From positions 10,111,634-10,175,633 of the forward strand of contig NC_135562.1 in the NCBI RefSeq assembly GCF_964340395.1: DNA of 64,000 nt, written 5' to 3'. Shown piece by piece: positions 26,114 through 39,064 of this stretch; positions within the stretch are counted from its first letter, which is position 1; each line of letters starts with the position of its first letter. The DNA is from Glandiceps talaboti (taxonomy: Eukaryota > Hemichordata > Enteropneusta > Spengelidae). The position numbers and the translations under genes were made by a program. Under the pieces are notes generated by a model. That model made no database searches. It worked only from the letters and a program-made list of their open reading frames with translations, and was not told the DNA's origin.

Positions 26114-26174
26114 CTTTGCTTGAACCCGGTAGTGTGAGTTGTGTTCGGCTACACCAGTTGTTGAGTATTTACCA

Positions 26175-26260
26175 AATGGAATGCCCACGTCATCAGGTCA
26201 TAGGTGATCAAGTTCCGAGAAATAGCCATTGAAAAGATTTCATAGAAATATCAAACTTTT
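26175..26260 (-). promoter_or_regulatory. Conserved TRIM 5'-flank module (copy 2)
   Basis: This is the same ACGTCATCAGGTCA / GTGATCAA / CGAGAAAT block as upstream of copy 1, identical in sequence. Both genes should therefore be expressed alike if both are real. Confidence 0.45.
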
Positions 26261-28170
26261 TTTAGCTGTTTGCCATGCCATGGTGTCAGATTGGAATTTG
26301 ACAGTGTTGTGAATCTTTTAATTTTAATGTTTCTATTCATTCAAATTTGCTTGTGCTCTTCGAAACAAAAAATTAATGCATGCCTGCATCTCAGTACTTT
26401 ATCAAAAATTTGACAAATGGTTTTCGGAGATTTTGTGACGACCCTATTTTTCATAAGTTAGAAGTTATGGTTTTACTTTTATAAAAAGTCAGAGACCAAC
26501 CTGTTTGCAGTTTTTTTAAAGACGTTACGCAAAGGTGATTCTATTTTTTTTCTGTTTCTTATTACCCGACCCAAATTTTCAATTTCGACAAAAAAATAAA
26601 ACAATACATTTTTTTATTTTCGCCCGCCCTTAATAGTTTGCAGAAAAGCGTCCTCTCTGGCAAGAATAAGCAAGTGCTTCGACCATCTATGCTATCTACA
26701 GTTATGGCGACGACAACGACACATGTTCACAGACAGAGCATTTCTTTCATGGCGGAAGTTATTCAGGGGGAGGGGGCTGAAAACATGACAATTGTGTAGA
26801 GAAGCTGGAAAAAGGCTTGTTTTCAGGAATCCACTAAAAATAAGATAGAGAACAGGAAAAGGATTGGCAGAGAAACATGAAGATGAATTTTTATTTCTGT
26901 ACTTTTTTTTAATCGACCGACCCATAGTTGCCATGAAAAAGTATTTTAGAAATAGGGTCACTCTAAGAGGGTTGTCATTTTTAACTGCCAGAGGGCGATG
27001 TTTTTGGTCGGGTCATTTTGAAAAACACTACTTCAAGTTGGGATCATTTTGGAAACAAGAACATAAATGTACGAATGAATATCTACTGAATTCAAGAAAT
27101 ATAAACAATAAGTTTATTGCGACAATGTACATGTATACACTAATATCAAAATACAGCAAATGATGGCATCACACCAATATGGATTGTTTTTCAGGGTTTT
27201 GTTTAGTGTGTAATTTTTTAATCAAGTATTAGTACATGGACAGTCAACAAGTCTATACTATTGTCATATAGTTTTTTTAAAATGACATAGTAGTCAAGAA
27301 ATCGATGTTTTCTTGTGATTTATTTAAATTTGATATGAAAAGCTACTAAACCATGACTATATTATTCCTGGCCCACAGTAAAGATATCCTATAAAGACAC
27401 AGCAACAATTTGATTTTTCTCTGAAATCGCAAGCAAATGTATGTGATGCAAACCATAACATCGCTCTCCAGAACCTATAATAGTTTATGAAAATGTATGT
27501 CTTTCATCTTTAAGAGAGAAATAATGTGAGATGAAAAAAAAGTGTGTTTCCGATAACTGACCTCAGAAAATAGGGTAGGTAGGTCGGGGATTTATCTTAT
27601 GTTATCTTATTTTATTTTCATATTTTCAATTGTTGTTATTTTCGAATAATATTATTTCTGCACAAAAACAAACAAAATACCCCTTATGTAGTAGTTTGAT
27701 AAAATATGTACATACATCGCTGAAGAAAGAAAACAGACGTGCATTAAGGTCAAGAAGACAAACAATTTCTTATGTTGTTGTCTTAAATGTTTAAAAAATG
27801 TTTAGGTCGCGATCGAAGGCTTAAACTAGGGTTGGTTGGGTTATTGGAAACAGACAATTTTGTTTCTGGCCTTATTATTAACTCTATAGATTTGAATACA
27901 TACAGAGAGTGACACTGCGATGACGAAATAAAGACATAAGCTTAACTTCATAAATATAGTGATTTGAATTCGAATCCTATAATTGATATTGTTTCAATGT
28001 CTCTAAAACGCATTTTCCTTTGAAGTATAAGTTAATCACAACAGGTTCAACGACAAACTACCACAACTGGACTACGGACGTTAATAGATGGCGATATGTA
28101 AGTGTGATGTGTTATTATATATTTCTTCTCCTCGTAGAGCAGAGCCACCGGAAGGACATGACTGAAAGAC

Positions 28171-28262
28171 AATGAATGAATGAATGAATGAATGAATGAA
28201 TGAATGAATGAATGAATGAATGAATGAATGAATGAATGAATGAATGAATGAACGAACGAATG
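28171..28262. repeat. GAAT microsatellite, unit 3
   Basis: This is the GAAT run of the third unit, three repeat units shorter than the copy in unit 2. Confidence 0.95.
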
Positions 28263-29012
28263 AATATTTATTTATATGGATCATAGGAGGAATAGGTAGT
28301 GTAGGTTAAAATTTCGTTTGTAAACAAAATGTGGATTAAAACGTAGCTTTATATATCACTTGGGAAAGGTAACATGATAATGAATACAATCGATAGATTC
28401 TATTGATGAGAATATTTTGTCAGAGTCTCGGAGGTTTACTTTCAAATTGTCTGACTGATCAGTGTACAGTGTAATTCAATAAAAGAAATGCTATGGAACG
28501 TTTCCATTATTGTAGACAATGTGTTAAAAATACTTAATATTAACATTGTAATAATTTGATACTTCCATCTCCCAAAGAGCGGATAGGTTTTCAGACACCA
28601 ACATTAGTATTTTGTAAAGGTTTTGAAAGTCAGGCATGTCAGAGAGTAAAACAATATGTAAATGTACATGTTGTAAGAAGCTATGGCAGGATAAGTACAC
28701 TAATGTTACACATATATAAAGTATACACAGACATTCATAACACATTTCATGATGTAGACAAGAACAATGAAAGCAGTGAGATTCCTTAATGAAAGTATGA
28801 CATAAGATTTAAAAGTTACAGATATGGTACATTGGTCACTTTTTAACATGATGATATGTATTCGTTACACTTTATACTTTCATACTTTCATTGAGAAATA
28901 CTCGTAATGCGTTCCGTATTATTTCCCTATCCTAGACAAGTGTCAACCCTATAATGAAACAACATGCAAATAATTACAAAAAAAGACCGCCTGAAAGATT
29001 CTATTCTCTCCT

Positions 29013-29122
29013 AGTCTCCGACCCGGGTTACACAGACTCTCGCCGTTGAGGGGCTACCCACCCCCCCCCCCCCCGGTTTGAGTGTAGCCCCCTCAACGGT
29101 GACAGTCTGGGTACCCGAGACT
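29013..29122. mobile_element. Small palindromic MITE-like element (copy 3)
   Basis: This is the unit-3 copy of the hairpin element seen at 18510-18619, in the same position and with the same arms. Confidence 0.6.
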
Positions 29123-29477
29123 CTCCCTATGTGAAGTACGCTGTAGCAACCAATTAAACCTTTCCACACATGACCTCCAGGGGGCGTGATTTCCAATCGG
29201 GTTTCACACATCTTCGGATGATTTGAATATTGATAGAAGATTGGTACTAGAATAAGAACAGAACAATTTAGGTGTGAAAAGTTTCACTTATAACCAACCT
29301 CTTGGCGAGCTATAGTCACGTGTTTCAGTCGTCAACAATGAAGATTGCCAGCCAAAGAATACAAAAGAAACATAAGCTTACCAAACAAACAAACTAAATA
29401 AGATATAACCAAAACTGGTACATAATTTTATGTAGCTTTTTACGAACCTGTCACAAATCTGGAGATTTCGTCCATTA

Positions 29478-29631
29478 TAGAACATGCTACGTGTCTGCAT
29501 AGATCTTTCGGTGGCTTATCTCTAAAGATTCGCCGCCACGATCGACGTATAGTCTGCACCTATTGAATTGTAGACACATCACTATTTTCATCTAAAGTTT
29601 GTTTTATCTCGATCGTCTAGAAGTGACATGT
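29478..29631 (-). repeat. Inverted copy of a unit segment (copy 2)
   Basis: This is the unit-3 version of the inverted segment at 18975-19128. Its direct-orientation partner lies about 550 bases to the right. Confidence 0.65.
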
Positions 29632-32488
29632 GTCATTATTTGTAGAAAAGTTGCTTCTTGTATTTAGGAAGAGTTTTCATAAAATTGACACTGAAAGTTG
29701 TCAAACTCTACAGTTATTACAGCAGTACTTGTTTATCCACTTGTAAGCGATCGACCTTAACAATTAAGGTATTTGTAAAAAGTATACTATAACTGTAAAA
29801 ACATTTGTGAATTTATTATAGGTTAGTATCAGGTCAACTTGTGTTTCCTAAATTAGAATGGTATATCAATATACAAATGACGACTTGTTTGTTTGTATAA
29901 CCATATAATCACTGAGTTGAACAATACCTAGTAAACTACTCAATCATAAATAACATTTATCACATTGTCGTACCTAGCACAGCATACTGACTGACTAGGA
30001 GGTGAAGTGTGTCAGAGTTCAAAGTTCAACTAATTACACCTGTAACTGAGGTAAAAGTAACTTTAGATAAAAATACTGATGTGTCTACAATTCAATAGAT
30101 GCAAACCACGTCGACCGTGACTGGGAAAGTTTAGAGATAAGCCACTGAAAGGTCTACGCAGACACGTAGCATGTTCTATGAGGGTGTTGTCTTTCTTTCA
30201 CGGTGTCAACAAACTATGCTATAACTTGTAAGTTGTTTTGGTATCAATGCTGTCATCACGTGATGACAGAAGTCTGATAATATATAGAACTCTGTTTCTA
30301 CATATTAACGGGTTTATTTATTAAGATGTCCATTACAGCAAAAATAATAATATCTTATCCCATCAGAGTTTATTACGACATTCTTATTTTCTTAGTAATT
30401 CCAATGTTACAGACAAACTTATACATGTAGCTTGCACATTTATCGTTAGTATTTTCACATTGTGCTTTTATCATTATAACATGAACAATTTCTCAATCGA
30501 CAACCATTCCATGTTATTCTCCTAATACATTCTGGTGGCAATGTGCATGTGCATATATTGAACATATAATTACATGATTCATCAGATATGTTAAACTTCG
30601 ATTTAAAACGTAATGACAATGTGACATGCCAACTAAACAAAACCTTTAGAAAAATATCATGCATTAGGCAAGTTTTCATTAGTTTCTATACATTGATAGT
30701 CAGTGTTGTGCAAAACGAAAACGGCCAACGGACTTAAATACTAATTTGGCAAATGATGACATCATGTGAAATAACGCAGATCTGAATTTATTACAAGTCA
30801 GTATCAGGTCAAATAGTATCTGACCATTGGTGTATACCATAGCAGGAACACTGATCGTGATTGACCATTAGGGTGTATACCATAGCAGGAACACTGATCG
30901 TGATTGACTATTGGTGCATACCTTGGCGGGAAAACTGATCATGATACTTATCAACTGAATAATCTTTCTGACTATAGAACCACACGTCAATGAGTTGAAA
31001 ACATTCAATAAACTAACCAATAAATCGTAAAACACATTACCTAGCACACCAGCTATTTAAGTTTATTTTGTATTTTCTGACCACTCACTTCCTTCATGAA
31101 GTACTTTGTACGTCAGTGTGTATAATTCAACGGTACTTGTAGACAGTTTACAGTTGAACGAGCTATACCTGTTCATGATTTATAGTTCTACATTTGAAGA
31201 CTGTACACAACCAAGATAAGTGGTAATCGGTATAAAATACAAGCGTGCCCTTAATTTTGGACAACCTTTGATTCTTTATCCGTTTCTATGGCTACAAAGT
31301 GTTTATTAAGGTAAACAAACTTCCGTAGCTTTTGTACTTGACGTCGTCTTTTTACAGAGTCTGGCTTTCGTACTCTGTCAGACCAAGATAAGCTGAAATT
31401 TCTTTTTACAGATAGTTTTGTGAAAAACAGCGAAATTTATAGCAAAGGAAGTCGAAGTCTTAACGAAAGTAACTTTCTATACATATACCACAGACAGTAT
31501 ACTCATAGACTGTAAGACACACTGTTCACTAGCGATTTATCTTTCCACAATGACACCCAACGACTATGCAATAAATCACGTGAGTGCCACATGACATGGT
31601 TGCTATGACATTATACAGACCTCTATGGGTCCTACATGACTATCACCCTTTTTCGACATTGGAGCATTCAATCTAGATGAATAGTAAAATTCCACTTGAC
31701 TAATAAGTGTCGTATTAATTGTGTTATACCAAATTTAAGATTCCACTGGCATTAGTATGTGGTCAATTAAGTATACACTTACCATTTGGTACCTTTCGTG
31801 ATTGTTAATTTCACATAGATTTGAATGTTTCCATGTTTAAATTTCACATGCTTTTACATCTTTCTTTTGTAAATGAAATATAGAAAAATAAACTTACAAG
31901 ACGAAATAAGGCCAAAACAAATCGCGTGATAAATTACACAATGTGGGGCAATGTTCATTTTGAATCATGGCAAAATTAGAATTGGACCTATCCAAAATCA
32001 TTCATTCAGTCCGTTACCAAGCAACCAAATTATGGACACAAGAAAATACCATGGATTGTTGTGATATTTTATTCCAGTTTACGTATTTACTCTATATCTA
32101 CAAAATCTCTATAAAACAAGACAAAGGTAAAGTATCAACAAACTTAGAAAATTTGACGTTCGGATTAAAAAAGGTATGTTTTTTGCTCATGTTAAAGATA
32201 TACTATTCAAGATGATATACTATTAATTACCACACTCACTCTGAACAGCAGTAAATCAATTTAATAACATTGTGTATCAGCAAATTGGTACTGATTAAAT
32301 ACTCTTACATTGACGGTATGTCTTCACTAAATGACGTTAAAATATTGAAAATATTTTAGTGCTAATAATACATTTATAAAACACCATTAAGGTTGCTAAC
32401 AATCACTTTAGTAGGCAAAAAAGTTGACCAAACATAGATAAAACTGTCATTTAAAAGTATTGGTGAGTATGTTTAAAGTGGTCATATA

Positions 32489-32804
32489 GATGAGGATTGG
32501 GTATTTATTCTGGAGTTTTAATTTATAAAACAATTTTGACTTCCTACTTGCAAATCAATGTGTAACAACATATGTCAAGTCCTTGCTTGTAACTCAATAA
32601 ATGACAAAAGATTAACAATTTGGTAAAATGTTTGTTATCGTATGTACAATAGCACACTTTTTATGCAATTTTGAGCTTTTTTGCAATTTGTTGACTCACA
32701 AACACAGTCTTGGTCAGTGACGTTTCAGTTGATTTTCCAAGTAGGAATGCAGGATAACATTGTTTTATAAATTAAAACTCCAAAATAAATACCCAATCCT
32801 CATC
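32489..32804. mobile_element. Inverted-repeat MITE-like element (copy 3)
   Basis: This is the unit-3 copy of the element at 11471-11786. Confidence 0.6.
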
Positions 32805-33044
32805 CATTTGAGTGCTTCCTTAGAAAGACTACCATGTTGATCAAATCTAGAATACCAACATATACAGTAGAAGGTCACCTTTAATAAAGTATATATATTA
32901 TATAAACAATGAATATTATTTAAACAGGATTTATATATCTATCTCATAAACTGTGACAGCGTTGAGCTGTTGACTCGACACACATGTACAACTTGAATAC
33001 GTTTCTGTGTAAATAAAAACACACTTACATATGGCTTGAGAATA

Positions 33045-33436
33045 TACAATGAAATTTATATGACCAGCATGAAAGGGGTAGACACTACTGTGATTTTCAA
33101 GATAAACTCAATTGATAAGACTCCTGTATACAAAAAATTACACTCTTTTGTGGGAATGTTCAATTCAAACAATAAATACCAAGTGTGGTATCTGATAACA
33201 TGAGGTCATAAAACAGATGCCGTGTATTCAATCTCAGTCTAAGGTTCAATCCATTGTATTGCAACATTGTCTATTAAAATAGACCTCCTGTTATCAGATA
33301 CCACACTTGGCATTGTTTGAATTGAACTTTCCAAACAGTGTAATTGTTTATATACAGGGGTCTTATCAATTCAGTTTATCTTGAAAATCACAGTTGTGTC
33401 TATTCCTTTCACGCTGGTCATTTGAATTTCATTGTA
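33045..33436. mobile_element. Foldback MITE-like element (copy 3)
   Basis: This is the unit-3 copy of the element at 12027-12418. Confidence 0.65.
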
Positions 33437-34381
33437 AAGGTTCACATAGTATAGAACAAGTTATATCACTGAATTATTTCTACATATTGACAAAATAACA
33501 CGAGTACTGTGGCTGTGGTTAAATGGTGATATAATAGTAGAATAAGTTGTCATATAAAAACATTATGACTGTCCTTTAAATGTCGTGGGAAACAAAATAA
33601 GTACACAAGTGTACACTCTGTAAAATCTCTTTTCTATAACTTCATGTACAATACTATTCAAAGTGTTTTTTCTCAAACTCCAATTTTTCATAACTGCATA
33701 GATTATGTACATATTTGTCAGATAATGATAAAGATTGGCAAATAGAATGTCATTGTTGCTATGGTAACAATGTCACTATATAAGTCACACACTCAAATCT
33801 ATCTCTCCGAAGTATTTCCCCTTTTATGTTATGGGAATTAAATTTACAGTATCTGAAATATTTAATCGACAACATTGTATACAAATGCAAAAAACTTAGT
33901 TCTTCGTTTAAACAGTAACTGATTCTGATTGAGATGAGTTTTACATTTAGAATTACCATGGTAACATTGATTTGCTGATATACAGCAAATCATGGTTTGT
34001 TTCTTGTTACCCATTATGCACCATTAAATGAGCAATATATAGAATAGCATGGCAAGGAAAGGTGCATTTATGAATGACTAATTTGTAAAGGTAGTGTTAG
34101 GTCCAACTTTTAATTCGTTAAGGTTCACTGTATTTCACAACTAAAGTTTCATCAATAAAATCAATATTAATTAATTTCAGCTTTATGTTATATTTGTGTT
34201 GCAAATATCAGTTTAAAATAATACAGTATATGAATAGTTTGTCTGGTTTATTATACTTTATATAATTTCTCAACTTCCACAATGGTTTTTGAATTAACTA
34301 TTAGTTCTACTTCACTTCCATATCAACATTTTAGCTGACATGGTTTATCACATCTCAAGATGTTCACAGTGAGTAACCCAT

Positions 34382-36619
34382 TCACTGTGAATACACCCTG
34401 ATACAATGATTGCTCAGGTCAGCTACAATGACTTGACATGGCTCATCATCAGTAACACAGATACCGGTCGCTCTCTTCAACCAATCCCCATCACTGTCAA
34501 TACGACATATGAAATTACCATGGCAATCAAACTTTTGTACCTTGCCATTACCCCGATTACAGACATAGATATTCCCATCCCTGTCTGTGGTTACACCACT
34601 TGGTAAATTCAGCTGACCATCATTATCTCCCTTTCTACCAAACTTGTATAGAAATTTCCCATTACTATCAAAGACTTGTAGGTGGTTGTTTTTGTTATCA
34701 ACTACAATAACATTGCCATTCTTTAATACATTGACACCATGGGGTTGATTAAACTGACCATCTCCATCACCTTGACTACCAAATGACATTATATATGTAC
34801 CATCTTGTTGATAGATTCTGATACAATGACCTTCCATATCAGCTACATACACTCTTCCATTCACAGGACTAATGGCAATACCTATTGGGTGTTGGAAATC
34901 CCCCTTCCCAAAACACCCGATCCATTTACCATTCTCATCACACACATCTACCTGTTTGTTGCCAACATCAGTGAAGAAAATTTGACCACTGGATGAAATG
35001 ACAACAAAATTAGGATGACATGGTTGACCTAAATTCTTACACTCAATGATTTGTGTATCTTTACCAGTAATTATGTCAAACAATTGCAACTTATTATTAC
35101 CCATATCACACACTGCAGTATATCTGTTTTTAGTTAGAGCTAATCCCCATATGTTGTTACTGAGCTGTCCCCTCCCCTTACCTGCCTGTCCTATTTTACG
35201 TACCAACCCCTTCTGTGGAATGACCCTAATCATAGCAGGTGACCCTTCTACTGGTTTATTTCTAACTTTGACTGATAGTTCATGACATCCTGTCATAGTA
35301 CCAGTGTATCTCACTGAGAATGTGTCATTGTTATTGTCTGTAACTTTGACATCCTTTATCTTATTGTCGGGTGTCTTCATCTCTGCTTTGATGTCTTCTT
35401 TCTTTGCACTTTCTGTCTTCTTCTTCCTGTCAGACGTGTCTTGTCTTGTCAAAGTTGTCTTGATATCCTCACCGATTCTTGTAACTTTAGGAATATCAAT
35501 AAGTTTGTACTTGATATCAGCACCTGTTACAATCTCTCCCAAAGACTTATCTTTAAAGAAGTCTTCCGACTTCTTGAACTCGATGTCGTCATCCTCAACT
35601 GGTTCACCTTTCACCTCGATTGTCATCAGTTCTTTCATTTGTGACGTCATCCCTGTCTTAGCTGACATCAGTTTGGCAACATTCCCATCATGCATCACTT
35701 CCTCTGCAAACTCTACTACGTTGCTAAGGTAGTTTTCAGCAATGTCAAGTTCTTTATACTGTGCTTGCAGTTTTTGTTGTCTACTTTCATATTCTTCTTT
35801 CAGCTGTTTCTTCAGCTGTTTTCCATTTTCTCGTATCATACGAGTGATATCCATGATTGTCTTTTCCATGTGGTCGTCGAGTTTCTTTTCTTCAACGCCA
35901 ACACGGCTATCTAAAGATTGTGACACACTTTGAACACGTTGTTTGTTGGTCTTTGCCTCCCTTTCTTTCATTTTCAATTTAGCCACCATTTGCACCAACT
36001 CTTTAGTGTACTCAGTTGCTGCATCTTTAAGATATCTATAATTGTGCTCAGTTATTTTATGATCGAGAGCTGTGCATTCGAGACAGATTGGGACTTCGCA
36101 CGTATCACAGTAAAACTTCAACGGTTGGGTTGGATGTTTGCTGCAGTACATAGGTGGCTGTACCAAAGCTGGGTCAGTTGACTTTGTTTTGTTGTACTCA
36201 GCAAGCGACATTAGTCGGTGACCACGGGTCATTGGAACTTTACGGTGAGTACGTGCACATGTGTCGCAGAGAAACATTGCACAATCGATGCATCTTACCG
36301 TGTTGTCGCCCTCTTCACATCCTCCACATTTCTTAGAGTCTGTCAGTTTGTCATCTCGTTCACTGAACTGTCTTACCAATTCATTGAGGAAGAAGTTGTT
36401 AGGTAGGTCTGCCACTCCCCCTGTTGGTAACTGGTGTTTCTGACGGCACAGGGGGCATTTTACGGTTGGTTTCTTGCCAGCTAGCGTCGACAGGCATTTC
36501 TGACAAAAGCTGTGACCACAGGACAAACTTTTAGCATTTTGGTAACGTCCAAAACATATTCCACAATTCAAGAAGTTAGCGTCTATCTTCTCTAGGAATT
36601 TCGTCGCCTCGGCTGCCAT
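34382..36619 (-). CDS. TRIM2/3/71-type RING-B-box-filamin-NHL protein, diverged copy 3
   Basis: This is an intact single-exon gene of 745 codons starting MAAEATKFL, with no upstream in-frame Met extension. The domain order is as in the other two copies, and all eight RING zinc ligands and both B-box ligand sets are present. One extra residue lies in the basic stretch between coiled coil and filamin domain. By my count it differs from copy 1 at about 25 of 155 residues in the RING/B-box 1 region, at 4 of about 125 in the coiled coil and at about 42 of 265 in the NHL propeller. The coiled coil is thus conserved for assembly, while the RING edge and propeller vary. NHL blades 1 and 2 hold about half of the propeller changes; blade 5 hardly changes. 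A matching poly(A) signal lies at 34247-34252. Confidence 0.9.
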   Translation of the reverse strand: MAAEATKFLEKIDANFLNCGICFGRYQNAKSLSCGHSFCQKCLSTLAGKKPTVKCPLCRQKHQLPTGGVADLPNNFFLNELVRQFSERDDKLTDSKKCGGCEEGDNTVRCIDCAMFLCDTCARTHRKVPMTRGHRLMSLAEYNKTKSTDPALVQPPMYCSKHPTQPLKFYCDTCEVPICLECTALDHKITEHNYRYLKDAATEYTKELVQMVAKLKMKEREAKTNKQRVQSVSQSLDSRVGVEEKKLDDHMEKTIMDITRMIRENGKQLKKQLKEEYESRQQKLQAQYKELDIAENYLSNVVEFAEEVMHDGNVAKLMSAKTGMTSQMKELMTIEVKGEPVEDDDIEFKKSEDFFKDKSLGEIVTGADIKYKLIDIPKVTRIGEDIKTTLTRQDTSDRKKKTESAKKEDIKAEMKTPDNKIKDVKVTDNNNDTFSVRYTGTMTGCHELSVKVRNKPVEGSPAMIRVIPQKGLVRKIGQAGKGRGQLSNNIWGLALTKNRYTAVCDMGNNKLQLFDIITGKDTQIIECKNLGQPCHPNFVVISSSGQIFFTDVGNKQVDVCDENGKWIGCFGKGDFQHPIGIAISPVNGRVYVADMEGHCIRIYQQDGTYIMSFGSQGDGDGQFNQPHGVNVLKNGNVIVVDNKNNHLQVFDSNGKFLYKFGRKGDNDGQLNLPSGVTTDRDGNIYVCNRGNGKVQKFDCHGNFICRIDSDGDWLKRATGICVTDDEPCQVIVADLSNHCIRVYSQ

Positions 36620-36699
36620 TTTCAGAACAAGTGGTTTGAGTGAGTCGAGGGTGTTTATGTCCGTCTGCGCAATATGGTTGCCAAGGATGGTGTGATATA

Positions 36700-36790
36700 C
36701 ATGACCAATGATGCGTCTACGTCATCAGGTCACAGGTGATCAACTTCCGAGAAATAAGTGTTCAAAAGGTTTCGTAGAAATATAAAACTG
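36700..36790 (-). promoter_or_regulatory. Conserved TRIM 5'-flank module (copy 3)
   Basis: The ACGTCATCAGGTCA / GTGATCAA / CCGAGAAAT block lies about 100 bases upstream of the start codon of copy 3. It is close to the versions at the other TRIM genes although the intervening 5' leader is quite different, which suggests constraint on the block. Confidence 0.45.
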
Positions 36791-36856
36791 TTTTAATTTA
36801 ACTGTTGATTGTTCCATACAGTATGGTCGTGTTGGAATTTTAGGACATTGAGATTA

Positions 36857-37893
<1,037 letters not shown>

Positions 37894-38144
37894 TTACATG
37901 GGCGTGAGCTGTGTTCGTCTGCAAGGCATGGCTCTTTTTCGTTAATATACAAACCAAGTACCAGAATTGGTAATGGCCACGGTAAGTTGTGTATCCAAAC
38001 AAGTAAAGACGGAGTATACGTAAAAGTAGCAACAGTGCATTGGTAATATCATATTTAATATATTCACCCATAAAATCATACGTGACCATGTGGTATGAGT
38101 TGCCAAGGACGACGTGCCACTAGGCCAAATGAATTGCCTTCTTC

Positions 38145-38220
38145 CGAGGGTCAGATCACAGGGGATCCGGTTCGAAGAAAAGCGTATTCTAAAGATTTTG
38201 TAAAATAAACGTAGTTTTTT
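38145..38220 (-). promoter_or_regulatory. Second orphan TRIM 5'-flank module, decayed
   Basis: GTCAGATCACAGGGGATCC followed by TTCGAAGAAAAGCG and AAAGATTTTGTA aligns with the TRIM 5' flank at 36720-36790. The preceding GTTGCCAAGGA box also recurs at 36675. No TRIM coding sequence follows. It looks like a duplicated and degraded flank, not a working promoter. Confidence 0.4.
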
Positions 38221-39064
38221 TGTTGTTGTTTTTTGTACAATTAGTTGCCATGGTCATGTTGGAATTTGACAATGTACGATACGTTATTGTTTTTAAAAAG
38301 TTAATTATATTGTTTTAGATGTACAGATGCAATTGATAGGGAAAATCGTTACAAGGATGTAGGTTTTTTTATTTAGTAGTTAAACAGTTTTACTTTTATC
38401 GGAACTCAAAGAGCAAAATTTTGCAAATTTGCAAAAGGTTACATATGAAGTACTTCTCAAACTTCAAAACCAAGGCTGAATTTGATGAGTTTGTTTATAT
38501 ATCGACAATATCACCAGAATCTAAGCATTTTAGCTATATAATAAAGTCGTCATTATTTTTCTAACACGGTGCTGTCTACGTACGTACGTGCTCACAACCA
38601 CCACACTGAGCATGGAGCATGGTCGCCATTTCTAGTGTTAGCGCCCTCAGTGGTGAAACATTACAGTTGAAGATAACGAAATTTGGTATCCACGGTCGGT
38701 ACCAGCCTGCATCATTTTGACGAGATACTTTACAAGTTACAATGTGTCTCATTTTGCTCTTTTTTTAAGCATGCATAAGTATCTACTGAACTCAAGATAT
38801 ATAAATAACAACTTTACTGAGACAACATATATGTACATATACTAATTTCAAGACAAGATAAATACACATATACTAATTCCAAAATGCAGCGGCTTCAACT
38901 TGGCATTGTATTTCGTTGTGTAATTTTTGAACCAATACTAGTATGTGGGCAGTTGAAAACTATATAGTATTGTCAGATATTATAGTTGTACAAATAACGT
39001 AGTCAAGAACTCAGTGTTTTCCTGTGATTTATTTAAATTTGATATGAAAAGTTACATAGTCACT

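Larger units (their letters stand above)
17318..27832. repeat. Segmental duplication unit 2 with TRIM gene 2
   Basis: This is a complete unit of 10515 bases. From about 19620 it is nearly identical to unit c, and throughout 17318-23873 it is nearly identical to unit 3. It differs from unit 3 by 12 bases in the GAAT array. Apart from the TRIM gene it holds only flank, microsatellite and short inverted-repeat elements. Confidence 0.9.
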
